Assembly (NCBI GenBank): GCA_002898555.1
Contig: BEHR01000015.1
Span: 1-64,000, forward strand
Direction of reading: 5' to 3'
DNA length: 64,000 nucleotides
Origin: a bacterium HR15
GTDB taxonomy: Bacteria > Armatimonadota > Fimbriimonadia > Fimbriimonadales > GBS-DC
Shown: positions 60,778-64,000 of the stretch, piece after piece
Numbering within the stretch: position 1 is the stretch's first letter
How the letters are laid out: each line of letters starts with the position of its first letter
Notes under the pieces: model-generated
Seen by the model: only the letters and a program-made list of their open reading frames with translations
The model's database searches: none
What the model was told of the DNA's origin: nothing
Program-made: the position numbers and the translations under genes

Positions 60778-62064
60778 ATGGAAATCACAGTGCAACAACT
60801 TGACCCCGTGAATGTTCAACTACATATCGAAATAGAGCCTGAAGTGGTCAACCGCGCCTTTGAACGCGCCATCCGCATGCTGGGTAAAACGGTGCAAGTG
60901 CCCGGCTTCCGCCCCGGACAGGCACCGATTGCTGTGTTGCGCCAGCATCTTCCCGAAGAGCAGGTGCGAAACGCCGTGCGCGACCTACTCATCGAAGAGT
61001 CGCTTCCACGCGCACTCCAGCAGCACCAGCTCGAACCCTACACTTCACCTCGGGTTGATATCGAACAGCTCCAAGAAGGCGAGCCGTTCCGCTATAAGGC
61101 GTTCGTGCCGCTGCCTCCCCAGGTCGAGTTGGGGGATTACCACGACATCCATATCGAACGCGCCCCCCAGGAAGCGACCGAAGAAGAGGTGCAGCAGTCG
61201 CTCGAATCGCTGCAGGAGCAATTCATGGAGCTGAAACGCGCGAGCGACCGCCCTGCCCAACCCAAAGACCGCCTCGTTATCCGTATCCGCTCGCTGGAAG
61301 AGGAGAATGCTCAACCCAGCCGCTACATGGTTATCCTGGGCGAATCGTTCGGTGAGCTGGATAACGCGCTGGCTGGCATGCGCGAAGGCGAGACAAAAAC
61401 CGTCACGCTCACCTTCCCCGAAGATTTCAGCGACGAAGCGCTGGCGGGCAAGATGAAGCCAATCGAGATTACCTTAGAGCAAATCCACGCACCCCAGTTG
61501 CCTCCGCTCGACGATCTACTGGCTCAACGGCTGGGCATGGGAACCTATGACGAACTGCGCGAGTTCATTCGCACCAGCATCCTCGCCGACAAAGAGCAAC
61601 GCGAAACCGAACGCATCGAGAGCGAGCTGCTCAACATCCTGCGCCAACGCAGCACCGTCCACCTGCCACAGGTGCTCATCCAACAGCAGGCCGAACGGGA
61701 GCTGATCGACCTGGCCGAGCGGCTGCAGTCCCAAGGCATTACCCTGCCTATGTTCATGCAGGAAGCGAACCTGAGTCAGGAACAACTGATAGAGCTGTTG
61801 ATGCAGCGTGCGGAGGTCAAACTCCAAAACACCTTCATTCTGCTGGAAATCGCGCGACGCGAGGGCATTGAGGTTAGCCCAGAAGAAGTTCAGGCAATGG
61901 TGCAGCGGGCAGCACAAGAACTGGCCACAACCCCTGCCGAACGCGCCCGCCTGCTGAACGACCCGGAACTGGCACGCCGCATCCGCAACGAGCTACTGCT
62001 GGACAGAACGCTACGGAAACTGGTGCAAATCGTCCAAAATAGAGCAGTGGTGAGTAGTGAGTAG
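60778..62064 (+). CDS. tig: Trigger factor, ribosome-bound chaperone
   Basis: The 428-residue protein binds the ribosome exit tunnel and folds nascent chains. The N-terminal ribosome-binding domain has 'VPGFRPGQAPIAVLRQH' (the GFRxGxxP motif). The middle domain is PPIase-like (about 155-240, 'GESFGELDNALAGMREGETKTVTLTFPEDF'), followed by the long helical arms. It lies 20 nt after tRNA-Gly and precedes clpP and clpX, a conserved order. Confidence 0.95.
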   Translation: MEITVQQLDPVNVQLHIEIEPEVVNRAFERAIRMLGKTVQVPGFRPGQAPIAVLRQHLPEEQVRNAVRDLLIEESLPRALQQHQLEPYTSPRVDIEQLQEGEPFRYKAFVPLPPQVELGDYHDIHIERAPQEATEEEVQQSLESLQEQFMELKRASDRPAQPKDRLVIRIRSLEEENAQPSRYMVILGESFGELDNALAGMREGETKTVTLTFPEDFSDEALAGKMKPIEITLEQIHAPQLPPLDDLLAQRLGMGTYDELREFIRTSILADKEQRETERIESELLNILRQRSTVHLPQVLIQQQAERELIDLAERLQSQGITLPMFMQEANLSQEQLIELLMQRAEVKLQNTFILLEIARREGIEVSPEEVQAMVQRAAQELATTPAERARLLNDPELARRIRNELLLDRTLRKLVQIVQNRAVVSSE

Positions 62065-62099
62065 CGCGCTGCTTTTCTGAATAGTGAGGGAGTGAAATC

Positions 62100-62705
62100 A
62101 TGAGCCGAATCGTACGCAGTCAGCTGATACCGATGGTGGTGGAACAGACGGCGCGTGGGGAGCGCGCCTACGACATCTATTCGCGCCTGCTCAAGGACCG
62201 CATCATCTTCCTGGGCGAGCCGATCGATGATCAGGTTGCCAACTTGGTGATTGCCGAACTGCTCTTCCTGGAGAAGGAGGACCCCGATAAAGACATCGAT
62301 ATGTACATCAACACGCCAGGGGGCATCGTCAGCGCAGGGCTGGCGATCTACGATACGATGCAGGCAATCAAGCCCGATGTGGCAACCATCTGCGTGGGAC
62401 AGGCTGCCAGCATGGGCGCAGTGCTGCTGGCAGGCGGCACACCTGGCAAACGCTATGCCCTCCCCCATGCCCGTATCATGATCCATCAGGTGCACGCCGG
62501 CTTCCAGGGCACCGCCATCGACATCGAAATTCAGGCGCGTGAGGTGCTGCGCTATAAAGACATCCTCAACAATATCCTGCACAAACACACCGGTCAGCCA
62601 CTGGAACGCATCGAACAGGACACCGCTCGCGACTACTTTATGTCTGCGAAAGAAGCACTGGAATATGGAATAATCGACCATATCCTGGACCGCAGTGGTC
62701 GATGA
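62100..62705 (+). CDS. clpP: ATP-dependent Clp protease proteolytic subunit
   Basis: A 201-residue serine protease subunit that forms the 14-mer chamber. The catalytic serine is in '[12 protein letters not shown]', the histidine in '[14 protein letters not shown]', and the acidic partner in '[13 protein letters not shown]'. '[11 protein letters not shown]' and '[13 protein letters not shown]' are typical family blocks. It lies 15 nt before clpX. Confidence 0.97.
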   Translation: MSRIVRSQLIPMVVEQTARGERAYDIYSRLLKDRIIFLGEPIDDQVANLVIAELLFLEKEDPDKDIDMYINTPGGIVSAGLAIYDTMQAIKPDVATICVGQAASMGAVLLAGGTPGKRYALPHARIMIHQVHAGFQGTAIDIEIQAREVLRYKDILNNILHKHTGQPLERIEQDTARDYFMSAKEALEYGIIDHILDRSGR

Positions 62706-62720
62706 CAAGGAGGTACATGC

Positions 62721-63980
62721 GTGGCAAGACTGACAGGCGACAAACCGATGATGGACCGATGTGTGCTGTGCGGAAAGAGCCGCGAACAGGTGCGCAAGTT
62801 AATCTTGGGAATGCATGGCGGGGTCTGCGCGGACTGCATCAAGCTGGCGGGCGATATTCTGCGCAACGATAGCGCGCCTGCTCCCCTCTCCCACACGGGT
62901 TTCTCCGAAACGATTCCCAAGCCGAAAGATATCTATCGAGTGTTGAACCAGTATGTGGTGGGTCAGGAACGCGCTAAGCGCGTGCTCGCGGTCGCGGTCT
63001 ATAACCACTTCAAACGGCTGCGTGCGGGCAGTGCAAGCGATGTCGAACTGCAAAAAAGCAATATCCTCCTCATTGGTCCCACGGGCAGTGGCAAGACACT
63101 GCTGGCGCAGACGCTGGCACGCATCCTCAATGTTCCCTTCGCCATCGCCGATGCCACCGCCCTGACCGAAGCGGGCTATGTGGGCGAGGATGTCGAAAAC
63201 ATTCTCCTGCGCCTCATCCAGGCAGCCGATATGGATATCAAGGCTGCTGAGCGTGGCATCATCTATATCGACGAAATCGACAAAATTGCCCGCAAAGCGG
63301 ATAACCCCTCCATCACGCGCGATGTGTCAGGTGAAGGCGTGCAGCAGGCACTGCTCAAAATCTTGGAAGGCACTATCGCCAATGTCCCTCCCCAAGGAGG
63401 GCGCAAACACCCCCATCAAGAGTTCATTCAGATCGACACCACCAATATCCTGTTCATCTGCGGCGGCGCTTTTGAAGGGTTAGACAAGATTATCGAACGG
63501 CGATTAAGCGACCAGACGATGGGCTTCCGCTCGCACCCCGAATCGAAGCGCAAACGGAATGTGGGCGAGATCCTTCAGCATGTGATGCCCGAAGACCTGC
63601 TCAAATTCGGGCTTATCCCGGAGTTTATCGGGCGTCTGCCCGTCATCGCCACCCTCGACGCATTGGACGAGGAGACCCTCTGCCGCATCCTGGTGGAGCC
63701 GAAGAACGCGCTTGTGCGCCAATATCAAAAGTTCTTTGAACTGGATGGGGTGGAATTGGTGGTGGAGGAGGGCGCGCTGCGAGCCATCGCCCGCGAGGCG
63801 ATTCAGCGCGGTACAGGCGCCCGCGCCCTACGCTCCATCCTGGAGGAAGTGATGCTGAATGTCATGTACGAGGTGCCCTCCAATCCCCAAATTAAGCGTG
63901 TGGTCATCACGGAGGAAACCATCACCCAGCGCAAGGAACCACGCCTGCTCACCAGCGACGACCTGCGCCAGGTGTCGTAA
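62721..63980 (+). CDS. clpX: Clp protease ATPase subunit ClpX
   Basis: The 419-residue AAA+ unfoldase begins at GTG 62721, placed 6 nt after the strong AAGGAGGT. The N-terminal zinc-binding domain is '[15 protein letters not shown]...[10 protein letters not shown]'. Walker A '[15 protein letters not shown]', Walker B '[13 protein letters not shown]' and sensor/pore blocks ('YVGEDVE') follow, with '[21 protein letters not shown]' at the end. It delivers tagged substrates to ClpP. Confidence 0.97.
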   Translation: MARLTGDKPMMDRCVLCGKSREQVRKLILGMHGGVCADCIKLAGDILRNDSAPAPLSHTGFSETIPKPKDIYRVLNQYVVGQERAKRVLAVAVYNHFKRLRAGSASDVELQKSNILLIGPTGSGKTLLAQTLARILNVPFAIADATALTEAGYVGEDVENILLRLIQAADMDIKAAERGIIYIDEIDKIARKADNPSITRDVSGEGVQQALLKILEGTIANVPPQGGRKHPHQEFIQIDTTNILFICGGAFEGLDKIIERRLSDQTMGFRSHPESKRKRNVGEILQHVMPEDLLKFGLIPEFIGRLPVIATLDALDEETLCRILVEPKNALVRQYQKFFELDGVELVVEEGALRAIAREAIQRGTGARALRSILEEVMLNVMYEVPSNPQIKRVVITEETITQRKEPRLLTSDDLRQVS

Positions 63981-64000
63981 GCCCCAATAAACCGTCCATG

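Overview
The window is a stretch of bacterial chromosome of moderately high G+C content. It comes from an aerobic, probably diderm bacterium: there is a caa3/aa3-type cytochrome oxidase operon, a probable outer-membrane barrel, a PEP-CTERM-type sorting tail and a lipoprotein. The gene complement (SufDSU, PrkA, RNase G, SecA with SEC-C, ClpXP/trigger factor, type III-A CRISPR) and the dispersed GC-rich repeats would suit a thermophilic Armatimonadota-like lineage. That placement is a guess from overall character, not from a marker-gene comparison.

Layout. 1-480: dispersed repeats and two promoters facing outward. 484-5495: a sulfur-mobilisation operon (SufD, Rieske protein, SufS, SufU, and a MoaD-MoeB-rhodanese fusion). 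5540-7561: a secreted endonuclease/phosphatase-fold protein and a DMT permease. 7589-10276: a hybrid histidine kinase with a separate HPt protein. 10317-14873: a cytochrome c oxidase operon on the minus strand with two subunit III genes. 15106-24368: acyl-CoA dehydrogenase, a structured leader followed by prkA, RNase G, and a translationally coupled run of poorly known genes. 24403-30562 (minus strand): purN-acpS, an NSS symporter with a tiny partner protein, and the classic yceD-rpmF-plsX cluster. 30657-33534: membrane-anchored TPR and HEAT proteins. 33602-33848: a MITE-like element. 33951-41147: a bacterial eRF1-like protein, secA and a CHASE2 nucleotide cyclase.

Defence island, 41116-51930. 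A complete type III-A interference operon (cas10/csm1, csm2, csm3, csm4, csm5, and a CARF-HEPN ribonuclease in the csm6 position) is transcribed leftward. Divergent from it is a second CARF protein with a RelE-like tail. A 33-repeat CRISPR array follows, with its leader on the high-coordinate side. Cas10 keeps both its HD and GGDD motifs, so it should make cyclic oligoadenylate that would activate two different ribonuclease effectors: the HEPN RNase, and a RelE-type enzyme expected to cut mRNA at the ribosome. No cas6, cas1 or cas2 lies in the window. One spacer contains a 22-nt inverted copy of the array's own repeat, another looks like a tRNA 3' end, and a 12-bp palindrome sits just upstream of the leader promoter. 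A decayed second array with a copied leader lies 8 kb away, at 59838-60006.

52328-63980: rlmN, a very large secreted WD40/Ig-like protein, a lipoprotein, a glycosyltransferase, a five-tRNA operon (Val, Asp, Phe, Leu, Gly) behind a strong promoter, then tig-clpP-clpX.

Two genome-wide habits are visible. Short GC-rich repeats are scattered between genes, and one has entered cas10 in frame. Several genes have a -10 box only 4-7 nt before the start codon, which suggests leaderless transcripts.
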